Assembly (NCBI GenBank): GCA_964536135.1 | Contig: CAZHVM010000003.1 | Span: forward strand, 1-55,943 | Source of the DNA: JAKPKF01 sp964536135 | GTDB taxonomy: Bacteria; Patescibacteriota; Dojkabacteria; SC72 | Length of the DNA: 55,943 bases | Reading direction: 5' to 3' | In this document: positions 1 to 9,297 of the stretch, piece after piece | How the letters are laid out: each line of letters opens with the position of its first letter | How positions within the stretch are numbered: the first letter of the stretch is position 1 | The notes under the pieces: model-generated | Databases searched by the model: none | Seen by the model: only the letters and a program-made list of their open reading frames with translations | What the model was told of the DNA's origin: nothing | Translations under genes and position numbers: made by a program

Positions 1-1
1 A

Positions 2-55
2 TATGATTGGAAGAAGGTGATGAAAAAAGTTGATGAGATATATAATAAATTATAG
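2..55 (+). CDS. C-terminal end of a glycosyltransferase (partial)
   Basis: Only the last 17 codons are inside the window, reading YDWKKVMKKVDEIYNKL and then TAG. The pattern of a tyrosine or serine followed by an aromatic Asp-Trp and a closing IYN helix is the usual end of GT4 glycosyltransferases, and similar ends occur in the full GT4 genes further right (for example near 20560-20600). That makes this probably the tail of another GT4 gene belonging to the same polysaccharide island, which therefore extends to the left of the window. The assignment rests on a very short segment. Confidence 0.45.
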   Translation, partial: YDWKKVMKKVDEIYNKL

Positions 56-57
56 GG

Positions 58-86
58 TTGAAAATTGAACTCTCTTTAAGTACAAT
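58..86 (+). promoter_or_regulatory. Sigma70-type promoter before the UDP-sugar operon
   Basis: TTGAAA (58-63), a 17-base spacer and TACAAT (81-86). Transcription would start near 93, giving a leader of about 32 bases before the ATG at 125. It lies just after the stop of the previous gene and is the only good promoter before the four-gene nucleotide-sugar block. Confidence 0.55.
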
Positions 87-124
87 TATCAATCTATCGG
101 AAATAACTTTAAAAATAAAAAATC

Positions 125-1144
125 ATGACCAAAAGAAGAGTTGGAATAATAGGTTGTGGGCATATATTGGTTAGACATTTAGAATCAATAGCTCAGAATC
201 CGGAGGAATTTGAGTTAGTTGCACTATGTGATATTAACAAAGAAGTTTTAGACAAAGCAGTAAAAGAGAATGGTGATGTAAAAGGTTTCTTAGATTACAA
301 AGATATGTTAAAAGAGATGAACGGAAAGATGGATTTTGTCACAATATGTACCCCAAATCATCTTCATTATCCAATGGCTATGGATGCCATGTATGCAGGA
401 TATAATATTTTGATTGAGAAACCAATTGCATTTGAAGCTTCTAAAGTACAAGAAATCCAAGCTGAAGCAGATAAACTTGGAAGAGAAGCTTATTGCGTAT
501 TACAGGTTAGATATAACCCAACCGTAAAAATGATGGAAAGAGCTTTGGAGTGTGGACTGCTTGGGGATATAAGATCGGTTTGTTTTATTCAAAGATGGCA
601 AAGACCAGTGGGATATTTTAAAGACTGGAGAGGTTCTATTGAAGAGGGCGGAAGATCTTTATATGAATATGGTATTCATTATTTAGATATTGTTCAGAAA
701 CTTTTCGGAGTTCCAGAGGTACATTCAACAGATACTTTTAATCATAAGCATATGGATATTCCATTTGAAGATACTTCATACTCTATTGTTGAGTTCAAGA
801 ATGGAGCATCGGGAAGTGTAGAAGTTAATGTGTCGGTTGAGCCTTCAAATTTAGAATGTTCAATAGCGATAATGGGATCAAAAGGATATCTAAAAATCAG
901 TGGAAATGCTTTAGATCAAGTTGAAAGAGCATCTTTTGAAAATGAAGAATTACAGAAAAAATGGGAAGAGATACAGTCAACAAGTGGTGAGTCTTTAACT
1001 CCAAATTCTTATGGTACACATGTTGGTTCATGTCCAAATCATCCTACATTATATAAGGAAATAGCAAACGGAAATGGATTGAAAGTAAAAGAATCAATTG
1101 GTTCTATCCAATTCATTCAAAATATTTATAACAAAGACAAATAA
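125..1144 (+). CDS. wbpB: UDP-sugar 3-dehydrogenase, Gfo/Idh/MocA family (WbpB/WlbA-like)
   Basis: A 339-residue NAD-dependent oxidoreductase. The N-terminal Rossmann fold shows GIIGCGHI at residues 8-15, the family EKP motif is at 98-100 (Lys99), and the catalytic His185 sits in YGIHYLD. In the WbpB/WlbA branch this enzyme oxidises C3 of UDP-GlcNAc-uronic acid, and the aminotransferase then acts on the 3-keto product. The call is supported by the next genes: an N-acetyltransferase, a DegT aminotransferase and a UDP-GlcNAc 6-dehydrogenase, the exact partners in UDP-GlcNAc3NAcA synthesis. The acetyltransferase follows after one base. Other sugar oxidoreductases of this superfamily are possible if the neighbours are ignored. 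Confidence 0.85.
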   Translation: MTKRRVGIIGCGHILVRHLESIAQNPEEFELVALCDINKEVLDKAVKENGDVKGFLDYKDMLKEMNGKMDFVTICTPNHLHYPMAMDAMYAGYNILIEKPIAFEASKVQEIQAEADKLGREAYCVLQVRYNPTVKMMERALECGLLGDIRSVCFIQRWQRPVGYFKDWRGSIEEGGRSLYEYGIHYLDIVQKLFGVPEVHSTDTFNHKHMDIPFEDTSYSIVEFKNGASGSVEVNVSVEPSNLECSIAIMGSKGYLKISGNALDQVERASFENEELQKKWEEIQSTSGESLTPNSYGTHVGSCPNHPTLYKEIANGNGLKVKESIGSIQFIQNIYNKDK

Positions 1145-1145
1145 G

Positions 1146-1802
1146 ATGGAGATAAAAGAAAATATAAACAAAAAAGAATATGTTGAACTTGGAGAAGATA
1201 TAAAAATTCATCCTGATGCAGAGATAACAAGTGGAACTGTTTTGGGATCAGGTACAACTATTCATGATTGCAAATTAGGAAAAGTAAATATAGGAGAAGG
1301 TTGTATAATCGGAAACTTTACCCTATTGGAAGATGCAGTCTCAATTGGAGATGGTTCTAAAATATGGCATTTTTGTCATATCCGAAACAATGTCCAAATA
1401 GGGAAAAATTGTATATTAGGGAATTATGTTTTTATAGATTCAGGAGTAAAGATTGGTGATGAAACAAAGATTCAAAATTATGTCCCTGTATATCACGGAG
1501 TCGAGATGGAAGAAGGGGTCTTTTTAGGACCAAATGCTCTTACAACAAATGATATGATTCCAAGATCTAGAACAGAGGAAGGAGAGATAAAGGAAGGAAC
1601 AGATTGGGAAGTTAGTGCTATTCACATAGGTAAAGATGCTTCTATTGGGGCAGGTGCTGTACTAAGACCGGGGATTAGGATTGGAGAGAAGGCTTTGATT
1701 GGAGCAGGTGCTGTTGTGACAAAAGATGTCCCAGCAGGAGCTGTTGTTGTAGGAAATCCAGGGAAGGTCATTAAATACATTGACGGTTACGGAGAGAAAT
1801 AA
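1146..1802 (+). CDS. wbpD: UDP-3-amino-sugar N-acetyltransferase (WbpD/WlbB-like), left-handed beta-helix
   Basis: A 218-residue hexapeptide-repeat acyltransferase. From about residue 25 to 210 it carries imperfect [IV]G-x4 turns typical of a left-handed beta-helix (IGEGCIIGNF, IGDGSKIWHF, IGKNCILGNY, then IGAGAVLRPG and IGAGAVVTKD). The central CHIRNNVQIG and NYVPVYHGVEM segments match WbpD/WlbB, which acetylate the 3-amino group of UDP-GlcNAc3NA with acetyl-CoA. The ATG at 1146 is chosen, one base after the preceding stop. An in-frame codon 48 bases upstream would give a spurious extension overlapping that gene. Its product would feed the 2-epimerase encoded at 13106. Confidence 0.87.
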   Translation: MEIKENINKKEYVELGEDIKIHPDAEITSGTVLGSGTTIHDCKLGKVNIGEGCIIGNFTLLEDAVSIGDGSKIWHFCHIRNNVQIGKNCILGNYVFIDSGVKIGDETKIQNYVPVYHGVEMEEGVFLGPNALTTNDMIPRSRTEEGEIKEGTDWEVSAIHIGKDASIGAGAVLRPGIRIGEKALIGAGAVVTKDVPAGAVVVGNPGKVIKYIDGYGEK

Positions 1803-1819
1803 ATTTTAACAATTTTTAT

Positions 1820-2926
1820 ATGATTCCAGTATCAAAACCCTTAATTGAGAATGAAGAAATAAATGCAGTTGTGGATGTCCTTAAATCTGGAATGATTGCA
1901 CAAGGACCAAAGACTAAAGAATTTGAAGAAATGTTTGCAAAGTATTCTGGTACAAAGCATGCAATTGCTTTTTCTAATGGTACAACAGCAATTCATGCTG
2001 GAGTAATAGCATCTGATTTTAAAGATGGAGATGAAGCCATAACGGTACCGTTTACCTTTGTTGCTACTGCAAATCCTGTATTAATGGAGAGAGGAAAAGT
2101 AGTATTTGTAGATATATCAGAAGATGATTTCTGTATAGATCCTAGCAAAGTAGAGGAAAAGGTTACTGATAAAACGAAATTAATAATTCCAGTAGATTTA
2201 TATGGTCAAGTATACAAATATGATGAAATAAAAGAGATCGCAGATAAAAATGGTATTAAAATTCTTGAGGATGCATGCCAAGCTGTTGGTGCAGAAAGAA
2301 ATGGTAAAAAAGCTGGGAGCTTTGGTGATCTAGCGACGTTTTCTCTTTATGCAACAAAAAACATTACGACTGGAGAAGGAGGGATGCTAACTACGAATGA
2401 TGATGAAATAGCCAGGAGAGCTAAAATGTATAGACATCACGGACAAGATGAAGCTGTTAGGTATGAGTACTTAGCCGTAGGCCATAATTATAGAATGACA
2501 GATATCGCTGCAGCTATTGGAGTTGAGCAAATGAAGAAGATAGATAGAATAATACAAGCAAGAGTTAGTAATGCCACAAAATTATCGGAAGGATTAAAAA
2601 ATGTGGAGGGTATAATAACTCCAAAAATAATGGATGGAAATACCCATGTGTACCATCAATATACAATTAGAATTACAGAAGAGTATGGTCACAGTAGAGA
2701 TGAATTACTTGAATATTTGAAAGAAAATGAGATTGGATCTGGAGTTTATTATCCAAAGCCTCTACATATGCACGAACATTTCAAAAAAATGGGATACAAA
2801 GAAGGAGATTTTCCTGTTTCAGAGAAATTATCAAAACAGGTCCTATCATTGCCAGTAAATCCTTTTGTTACAGCAGAAGATGTAGAGAAGATAGTCGAAA
2901 AGATTGTCCAATTTGCAAAGAAATAA
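1820..2926 (+). CDS. wbpE: UDP-3-keto-sugar aminotransferase, DegT/DnrJ/EryC1 family (WbpE/WlbC-like)
   Basis: A 368-residue PLP-dependent aminotransferase of the DegT family. Visible landmarks are the N-terminal PVSKPLIENEEINAV, SNGTTAIHA at 52-60, the cofactor Asp151 in DACQA, the Schiff-base Lys180 in LYATKNITTGEGG, and RHHGQDEAVRYEY near 210. It would transfer an amino group from glutamate to the 3-keto sugar made by the first gene. It follows the acetyltransferase after 17 bases and precedes the 6-dehydrogenase after 18, so the four genes read as one transcript. No strong ribosome binding site is visible. Confidence 0.88.
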   Translation: MIPVSKPLIENEEINAVVDVLKSGMIAQGPKTKEFEEMFAKYSGTKHAIAFSNGTTAIHAGVIASDFKDGDEAITVPFTFVATANPVLMERGKVVFVDISEDDFCIDPSKVEEKVTDKTKLIIPVDLYGQVYKYDEIKEIADKNGIKILEDACQAVGAERNGKKAGSFGDLATFSLYATKNITTGEGGMLTTNDDEIARRAKMYRHHGQDEAVRYEYLAVGHNYRMTDIAAAIGVEQMKKIDRIIQARVSNATKLSEGLKNVEGIITPKIMDGNTHVYHQYTIRITEEYGHSRDELLEYLKENEIGSGVYYPKPLHMHEHFKKMGYKEGDFPVSEKLSKQVLSLPVNPFVTAEDVEKIVEKIVQFAKK

Positions 2927-2944
2927 AATCTAATAAAGAAAAGA

Positions 2945-4264
2945 ATGAGTAAAGAAACAGTAGCAATTTGTGGTTTAGGTTATGTTGGGTATCCAGTAGC
3001 AATGTTGTTTGCAGATGCAGGATTTGATGTTATTGGAGTAGATATCCTGGAAGACAGAGTAAAGAGATTAAATGAAGGAGAAAATCCTATCAAAGGGCAA
3101 GAACCAGGTTTGGATGATTTAGTAGAAGAAGTCTTCAAAAAGGGAAATTTTAGAGCAACTGCAGATATGAAAGAGTACAATCTTGCAGATTATATAATTG
3201 TTGCTGTTCAAACTCCTGTTGCAGAAGAAAACAAAAAACCAACCTATGAGAATTTAAAAGGCGCTCTTAGAGGTATTGGAAAGAATATGAAGAAAGGTGT
3301 TACGGTTATTATAGAATCTACAATAGCACCAGGAACTATGGAACATGTTGTTAAACCAATCTTGGAGGAAGAATCGGGTCTAAAAGCTGGAGAAGATTTC
3401 TTGTTAGCAAATTGTCCTGAGAGATTGATGCCAGGACATCTTTTGGAAAATATCCGATATTACAATAGAGTTATTGGAGGTTGGACTCCTGAATCTGCAA
3501 AAAAGGTAAAAGAATTATATAAGAATGTTGTTAAAGGAGAATTGCAAGAGACAGATTGTATAACCGCAGAGATAGTTAAAGCTGGAGAGAATACCTACCG
3601 TGATGTGCAGATAGCTTTTGCAAATGAGATGGCATTACTGTGTGAAGCATATGGAGCAAATGTCTGGAAAGTTCGAGAATTTATCAATAATTGTAAAAAA
3701 GTTACTGAAACCAGGCCAGAGGCATTAAGACAGATGCATTTCCCAGGTGCAGGAGTTGGAGGACATTGTATCCCTAAAGATTCATGGTTACTTATCCATG
3801 AAGTAAGAGATATTGTAAATCCAAAGCTTATTCCTACAGCAAGGTATATCAATGATTTTATGCCATTACATATGTTTGATCTTTTGAAAGATGGATTAAA
3901 AGAGGCAGGAAAGAAGCTTCGTGAGGTCAATGTTTTAGTTCTTGGATATGCTTACGATGCTAATTCTGACGATGACAGAAATACCCCAACTGTTCCATTT
4001 ATTGAGAAATTAAAAGAAAATAAAGTGAGATTTGAAATCCAGGATCCATTTATTAAGGATTATAAAGGTGATGTAAAAGAAATGTTGAAGGGTAAAGATG
4101 CTATTGTTCTTATGACAGGTCATGGTGAGTATAAAGAATTAGAATATAAAGAAATTGCAAAACTCATGAACAAGAATCCATTAATAATTGATGGAAGAAA
4201 TATCTTTGATAAAGAAGATGCAAGGAAGAATGGATTTGTATATAAAGGAGTTGGAAATATATAA
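2945..4264 (+). CDS. wbpA: UDP-N-acetylglucosamine 6-dehydrogenase (UDP-glucose/GDP-mannose dehydrogenase family)
   Basis: A 439-residue NAD-dependent enzyme that oxidises the C6 alcohol of a UDP-sugar to a carboxylate in two steps. It has the Rossmann GLGYVGYP at 11-18, the ANCPERLMPG loop at 155-164, Lys212 and Asn216 in VKAGENTYRD, and the catalytic Cys275 in GGHCIPKD. The C-terminal nucleotide-binding domain has LGYAYDANSDDDRNTP. Neighbours point to UDP-GlcNAc as substrate (WbpA), the first step of the UDP-ManNAc3NAcA route. A UDP-ManNAc dehydrogenase (WecC-type) is the main alternative. Confidence 0.85.
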   Translation: MSKETVAICGLGYVGYPVAMLFADAGFDVIGVDILEDRVKRLNEGENPIKGQEPGLDDLVEEVFKKGNFRATADMKEYNLADYIIVAVQTPVAEENKKPTYENLKGALRGIGKNMKKGVTVIIESTIAPGTMEHVVKPILEEESGLKAGEDFLLANCPERLMPGHLLENIRYYNRVIGGWTPESAKKVKELYKNVVKGELQETDCITAEIVKAGENTYRDVQIAFANEMALLCEAYGANVWKVREFINNCKKVTETRPEALRQMHFPGAGVGGHCIPKDSWLLIHEVRDIVNPKLIPTARYINDFMPLHMFDLLKDGLKEAGKKLREVNVLVLGYAYDANSDDDRNTPTVPFIEKLKENKVRFEIQDPFIKDYKGDVKEMLKGKDAIVLMTGHGEYKELEYKEIAKLMNKNPLIIDGRNIFDKEDARKNGFVYKGVGNI

Positions 4265-4275
4265 AATTTCTCTTT

Positions 4276-6300
4276 ATGAAGGAATTAAAGAAAATCTATT
4301 TATTTGATTTGTTTGTTCTTGCGATTTCGGTATTTAGTTTGTTGAACATTATTCTTTTAGCTCTAGGTCTTTTTTATCCTTTATTATCATTAGGTATTAC
4401 AATCATTTTTTTGATTATTGGTCTTTTTGTATTTAGAATAAAAATAAATATTAAGGATAAAAGATTTGGGTTATTATTTTTGGTAGTTATAGCCTTAGCA
4501 TTAGCACTAAGAATTGCTCCCAACCTTTATCTAACAGGTGGACAAGATCAGGGAACTTATGTATCTCTATCAAAACAATATGAGATTAATCGTGGATTGT
4601 ATATTAAAGATGAATTAAGAGAATCTTTGTCAGAAAATTTAAAAGAGATTTATGATAAGGGAAATGTTTTTTTAGGATTGAAGTTTAAGGATAAAACAAC
4701 TTCAGAGTATACAATGCCTTTTTACCCTGTATTTCCATCTTGGATGGCAATCTTTGGTTCTACGATAGGATCAGACAGTAGAATTTATGCTCTTACATTA
4801 TTTAGTGTCTTGTCTATAGTTGGAGTATACCTCTTGGCATATGAAATATCTGGGAAGAATAAAAAGATTGGACTTTTATCTTCTTTTATAATTGCAATCA
4901 ATCCATTACACGTATATTTTTCAAGAGTTCCTCTTACAGAAGTAGTCTCATTAGCTTTTTTGTGTTTTGGCTTTTACTATTTAATTAAATTTTATAATGA
5001 TTATTTAAACAATAAAAAGAATATTTTATTCTTAATACTTTCCTTACTTTCTTTTACAACGCTGTTTTATACAAGGATGAGTGGAATTTTTTTCTTACCA
5101 ATAATAATATTAATACCATTACTAATTTTCTTATTTAGTAAGAATCTAAAACTTTTTAAATATTTTTTTTGGTATTCTGTCTCTTGGATTATTTCTCTTT
5201 TTTTATCGTATGAATTTTACAGGGCATTTATTCCAAACCTTTATCGACAAATAATCGGAAAAAGGTTGTTTAATTTAATAGGCACGGAGACTTTAATTTT
5301 ACTCGGGATTTTCTTGTGTGTTGTTTTGGTTGCAATCTTTTTTGTAAAAAAAATACGAGATAAATTGAACAGCATCTTGAAATTTTTTTATAAATATTTT
5401 TATACCATTGCGTTACTATTATTTTTCGGCTTAATTTTTTACGAATTATATTTTTATATTAAAGATACGTTTGTAAACAACAATTATTCTTTGTTGTCTG
5501 ATGAAAGTTTATCTTTATTTAAACAGCAAAGTTTCTTAGTGGGTTTGTTATATCTTTCTCCATTTGGTTTTGCAGTATTACCAATATCATTTGTATATCT
5601 AAAAAAGAAGAAGGATATAAAGATGGTGTTGTTAATATTGATGATATTAATCTTTTTAATATATTATTGGGGAGTATTAAGGCTTACTCAGTATCATTAT
5701 TACTTTGCCAGATACCAATTAAGTGAATTGATTCCTTTTTGTACAATTTTGATATCAATGTTTTTAATAGATATATGTAAAAACAAAGTAGGAAAAATAG
5801 TAAGCATAATATTAATCTCCTTGATGACAATATATTTTGGATATTTCTCTATACTACAATTGAATGATAATGAGGGTGCCCAAAAAGAGAATTTCACTGA
5901 AATACAGGAATTAGTTGGAGAGAAGGATTTGTTACTAGTCGCAAAAGATGAGTTTGGTTCTTTCAATCAGATTATTTTCCCAATTAAGTACTATGACAAT
6001 ATAAATACTTTCTCATTATCTTCGTTAGACTATATTGATAATCCTGAAATTAAAAGATTGACCGAAAAATATAACAATGTTTACCTATTATCTACAATGG
6101 GAACAATATCAAAAGAAAATATAAAACTTGTAAAGGAGATAGATTTTAAGCATAATTACTTTGTGCATTGTAATAGAAGTGAAGATGCATATTTTGAAAT
6201 GGATGGACATTCTAAAGATATTCCATTCTGTAAATATATAATAATACCAAATAGATACTATTATGGTACATATAAAATGTATTTATACGAGTGGGAATAA
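4276..6300 (+). CDS. Large multi-membrane protein, GT-C/GT39-like glycosyltransferase or polymerase candidate
   Basis: A 674-residue integral membrane protein with roughly 12 hydrophobic segments in the first 510 residues, then a soluble C-terminal part of about 165 residues. The first long loop has TGGQDQGTYV near residue 91. Acidic residues in that place are typical of GT-C enzymes such as ArnT and PMT, which use lipid-linked sugars outside the membrane. It starts 11 bases after the 6-dehydrogenase and is probably cotranscribed. A Wzy-type polymerase is an alternative, because both classes share a many-helix layout with little conserved sequence. Its acceptor and donor cannot be told from sequence. 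Confidence 0.6.
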   Translation: MKELKKIYLFDLFVLAISVFSLLNIILLALGLFYPLLSLGITIIFLIIGLFVFRIKINIKDKRFGLLFLVVIALALALRIAPNLYLTGGQDQGTYVSLSKQYEINRGLYIKDELRESLSENLKEIYDKGNVFLGLKFKDKTTSEYTMPFYPVFPSWMAIFGSTIGSDSRIYALTLFSVLSIVGVYLLAYEISGKNKKIGLLSSFIIAINPLHVYFSRVPLTEVVSLAFLCFGFYYLIKFYNDYLNNKKNILFLILSLLSFTTLFYTRMSGIFFLPIIILIPLLIFLFSKNLKLFKYFFWYSVSWIISLFLSYEFYRAFIPNLYRQIIGKRLFNLIGTETLILLGIFLCVVLVAIFFVKKIRDKLNSILKFFYKYFYTIALLLFFGLIFYELYFYIKDTFVNNNYSLLSDESLSLFKQQSFLVGLLYLSPFGFAVLPISFVYLKKKKDIKMVLLILMILIFLIYYWGVLRLTQYHYYFARYQLSELIPFCTILISMFLIDICKNKVGKIVSIILISLMTIYFGYFSILQLNDNEGAQKENFTEIQELVGEKDLLLVAKDEFGSFNQIIFPIKYYDNINTFSLSSLDYIDNPEIKRLTEKYNNVYLLSTMGTISKENIKLVKEIDFKHNYFVHCNRSEDAYFEMDGHSKDIPFCKYIIIPNRYYYGTYKMYLYEWE

Positions 6301-6311
6301 CGAATCTAAAT

Positions 6312-6320
6312 TGATATAAT
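6312..6320 (+). promoter_or_regulatory. Extended -10 box directly before a start codon
   Basis: TGATATAAT is a perfect extended -10 element. It is followed by six bases (gaattc) and then the ATG at 6327, so transcription would begin at or next to the start codon, giving a leaderless mRNA. No -35 match is needed with an extended -10. Confidence 0.6.
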
Positions 6321-6326
6321 GAATTC

Positions 6327-7415
6327 ATGTTAAAAAATAAAACTATTGCAGTAGTAGTTCCTGCGTACAATGAAGAAAAACAGATTGGAATGGTAATTGA
6401 ATCTATGCCAGAGTTTGTAGATAGAATAGTGATCGTAAATGACTGCTCCAAAGATAATACTGCTAAAGTTGTAAAAGAATATATTGCTAAAGATAACGCT
6501 AAGGTTATTGATTTAAATCACAGAGCTAAAGTTGTTCCAAATAGATACAATTATGCAGAGGTGGTAGTTGAAAAGATGGAAAAGGAAGAAAAAAGCTATT
6601 TTATTCCATCAGAAATAGAGAGTTCCACAAATTCTAGAATTATTTTAATAAATCATTTAGAGAATGGTTCTGTTGGTGCGGCAATGGCTACTGGATATAA
6701 ATGGTGTTTGGACAATAATATAGATTGCGCAGGTTTAATGGGTGGTGATGGTCAAATGGATCCTGAAGAGCTTGAAGCTATATGTCTGCCTGTTGTTGAG
6801 GGTGAAGTGGATTATGTGAAGGGTAATAGACTTAAGCATAGATCTGCAAGTTTAGTTATTCCGAAGGTAAGATTTTTTGGTAATTCAATTCTTTCTCTTC
6901 TTACAAAGATAGCTAGTGGTTATTGGCAGGTTTCAGATACACAGACTGGTTATACAGCAATATCTTTGGAGGCACTAAAGGGAATAAAGTTATATACAAT
7001 ATATAAATCTTATGGTTGTCCAAATGATATGTTGGTAAAATTGAATATTGCAAATTTTACAATTAAAGAAGTACCAATAAAGCCTGTTTATCATGTCGGG
7101 GAAGAATCCAAGATGAAAATATTTAAAGTAATTCCAAGAGTAAGTTGGTTGTTATTTAAGCTTTTCTGGCTTAGGTTGTATAAAAAATATTTGTTTAGAG
7201 ATTTTCATCCTTTATTTCTTCTATATCATTTATCTTTTACATTATTGATTATCAATATTCCTTACTCTATTGCTGTGTTTAACGATATATTTCTAGGAGA
7301 CAAGATATCTACTAATTCATTAATTGCATTCATGTTCCTTTCCATAACGGGATTTCAATCATTGTTTTTTGCTATGTGGATGGATATGATGGATAACCAG
7401 AGACTACAAAAATAA
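6327..7415 (+). CDS. GT2 glycosyltransferase with C-terminal membrane segments
   Basis: A 362-residue family 2 glycosyltransferase. The N-terminal VVPAYNEEKQIGMVI and VNDCSKDNT form the nucleotide-binding start of the GT-A fold, and GGDGQMDPEEL near 138 supplies the metal-binding DxD-type motif. An unusual stretch of about 45 residues (roughly 55-100) separates the second strand from the SVGAAMATGY helix, where dolichol-phosphate-mannose synthase relatives have only a short loop. Two hydrophobic segments near 295-355 anchor the protein. Such enzymes usually move a sugar onto polyprenyl phosphate, which GT-C proteins such as those encoded on either side use as donor. It probably has its own leaderless promoter. 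Confidence 0.8.
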   Translation: MLKNKTIAVVVPAYNEEKQIGMVIESMPEFVDRIVIVNDCSKDNTAKVVKEYIAKDNAKVIDLNHRAKVVPNRYNYAEVVVEKMEKEEKSYFIPSEIESSTNSRIILINHLENGSVGAAMATGYKWCLDNNIDCAGLMGGDGQMDPEELEAICLPVVEGEVDYVKGNRLKHRSASLVIPKVRFFGNSILSLLTKIASGYWQVSDTQTGYTAISLEALKGIKLYTIYKSYGCPNDMLVKLNIANFTIKEVPIKPVYHVGEESKMKIFKVIPRVSWLLFKLFWLRLYKKYLFRDFHPLFLLYHLSFTLLIINIPYSIAVFNDIFLGDKISTNSLIAFMFLSITGFQSLFFAMWMDMMDNQRLQK

Positions 7416-7434
7416 ATGAGACTTTTTCTAGCAG

Positions 7435-9297
7435 ATGAAATTAAATCTAAGTAAACAAGACAAATGGGCATTGATAATAATTCTTATTAATTTTGCCTTA
7501 CTATCTGTAATATCCTATTTTAGGTATGCAGTATTTGATGAGAAGATCTATCTTCATGAGACTATCATGATGAGTGAGATCTTAAAACAAGGTGAATGGA
7601 TTGGAAATTACGGAGTCGGTTTGCACGGTTTTCTATTCAAGCTACCAGTGGCCATTACTTTTATGATAACTGGTCCTTCTACATATGTAGCAACATTTTT
7701 TCATATTATCTTGGCTTCAGTAACATGTTGGATCTTCTATAGAATCTTGGCTTACAACTTGAATCTAAAAAAATGGTCAATCATTGGGCTTGTTTTGTTA
7801 ATCTCTAATTATAGTATGTTTAGTTGGTCATTAACTTTTCATCGAGAAGTACCTGTTCTGTTTGCTTTGATGTTATTTACCTACTTCATCATTAATCACA
7901 AAGAAAGGATATTCTTAAATGGTCTGTTACTTCTACTAATACTAGATGCAAAAGAGTATGTTTTTTTTATTGTTTTACCAGTTTTGTTAATTTATCTTTT
8001 TGTTTTAAATGATGGGGAAAAGAAATTAATTCAAAGAGTATTGTCTACAGTAAAATCATTACTGTTCTTACTGTTTCCATCCTTAGTATATCTTGTATTA
8101 ATGTTTACAACCTCGATTATACCGGTCAATATGTTTGATGCGTCTTTGCTTGGTCTAACAGAAGGACATTTCGGGTATCAAATAGCTCACACCTTACCTA
8201 GTAAAGCTCTAACAGATTTAAGTAGTTATTTAAATAACAATATTTTATACCGCGTAATAAGAAATGTTTCTACAGATATATGGGGAATTATTCAAGTTAT
8301 TCCTTTGTATGTTGCAAGTTATTTTGAAAAATTCCTATACATTTCAACATTCTCTTTCCAAGGGATATCTATATTTGTTTTAATACCATCCTTCATTTCA
8401 TCGTTGTATATCTTCAAGAAGTGGAGGAAAAGTAAAAAACAGTTGTTGTTCTTAGTGTTATTCTTTTGGGTGTTTATCATTGTTTATATGATTAGGTCGT
8501 CTCATCAGCGATATATATTACCTTTATTGCCTTTTTTAATAATCTTCTTAATAATTGGTTTAATAACAGTAACAAAAGAATGGTCAAAGTATCGAAAATT
8601 CTATTTATCAACAATTATAATCTCAGCTTTTGCTTTTTTAACGACAATCTTATATCAAGACTTAACTGATTTACGAGTGCTTTTTAATATTGCTTCAGGC
8701 TTTGTTATATTACTTTTGCTTGGAGGGCTATCTTATTTTAAGAGATATCGTAAAGTAATAATCAATCTAATAGTAATATTTATTATTGGTGCTTCTTTGT
8801 TTATCAATATTTATGCAATATCAACAAAAAATCAGATATATAAAAGTTTAACTTGGGGGATTAATGGAGAGGCTAACAGGATAGCGCAAATGCTTTCTCC
8901 TGAAGACGTTATATTTGTTGATTGTAAATCAGGGACTATATCAGAATTCACTTATCTTATAAATTTTTACAGGAAAAACAATCATCTACCAATAGAATGG
9001 CATTGGAAGTTGGATAAGAATTTAGTTAAAAGAAAGCTTGATGCAGTAGAAATTAGACCAAATTTTTATAATGAATTTGACGTAACAGATACGGTGGCCT
9101 TTAAATCATATATAATTGAAAATGATATAAACAAAATAGTCCTTCTGAAGTCTAAATTAGAAGATCAGAAATTTCCATTAGAGGATTATATTGAAGTATT
9201 TGAAAAAGAGAATTGGCTGAAATCAGAACAAACTCAGCAAATGAAAAATAAGACAGTATATATATTTGAGATAATAGATGAAAACATTAAAGAATAA
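7435..9297 (+). CDS. GT-C-type membrane glycosyltransferase, paralogue of the protein at 16631
   Basis: A 620-residue protein with about 11 membrane segments and a soluble C-terminal region. After the first membrane helix it has FDEKIYLHE and then GEWIGNYGVGLHGFLFK. The same arrangement, DENIYFGE then GIWIGNYGVGLHGFISK, occurs in the protein at 16631. The acidic pair in the first outer loop is where PMT/ArnT-type GT-C enzymes bind the lipid-phosphate donor. Both proteins also share TSVIPLN/TSIIPVN-M/IYDA near residue 225 and end in a KNKTVYIFE-like motif, so they are clear paralogues. The start is 19 bases after the GT2 stop. A polymerase role is possible. Confidence 0.62.
   Translation: MKLNLSKQDKWALIIILINFALLSVISYFRYAVFDEKIYLHETIMMSEILKQGEWIGNYGVGLHGFLFKLPVAITFMITGPSTYVATFFHIILASVTCWIFYRILAYNLNLKKWSIIGLVLLISNYSMFSWSLTFHREVPVLFALMLFTYFIINHKERIFLNGLLLLLILDAKEYVFFIVLPVLLIYLFVLNDGEKKLIQRVLSTVKSLLFLLFPSLVYLVLMFTTSIIPVNMFDASLLGLTEGHFGYQIAHTLPSKALTDLSSYLNNNILYRVIRNVSTDIWGIIQVIPLYVASYFEKFLYISTFSFQGISIFVLIPSFISSLYIFKKWRKSKKQLLFLVLFFWVFIIVYMIRSSHQRYILPLLPFLIIFLIIGLITVTKEWSKYRKFYLSTIIISAFAFLTTILYQDLTDLRVLFNIASGFVILLLLGGLSYFKRYRKVIINLIVIFIIGASLFINIYAISTKNQIYKSLTWGINGEANRIAQMLSPEDVIFVDCKSGTISEFTYLINFYRKNNHLPIEWHWKLDKNLVKRKLDAVEIRPNFYNEFDVTDTVAFKSYIIENDINKIVLLKSKLEDQKFPLEDYIEVFEKENWLKSEQTQQMKNKTVYIFEIIDENIKE

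Noticed and set aside
1098..1145. Longer start for the acetyltransferase gene
   Set aside because: The 16 extra residues overlap the preceding gene and do not fit the family; ATG 1146 gives the normal length.
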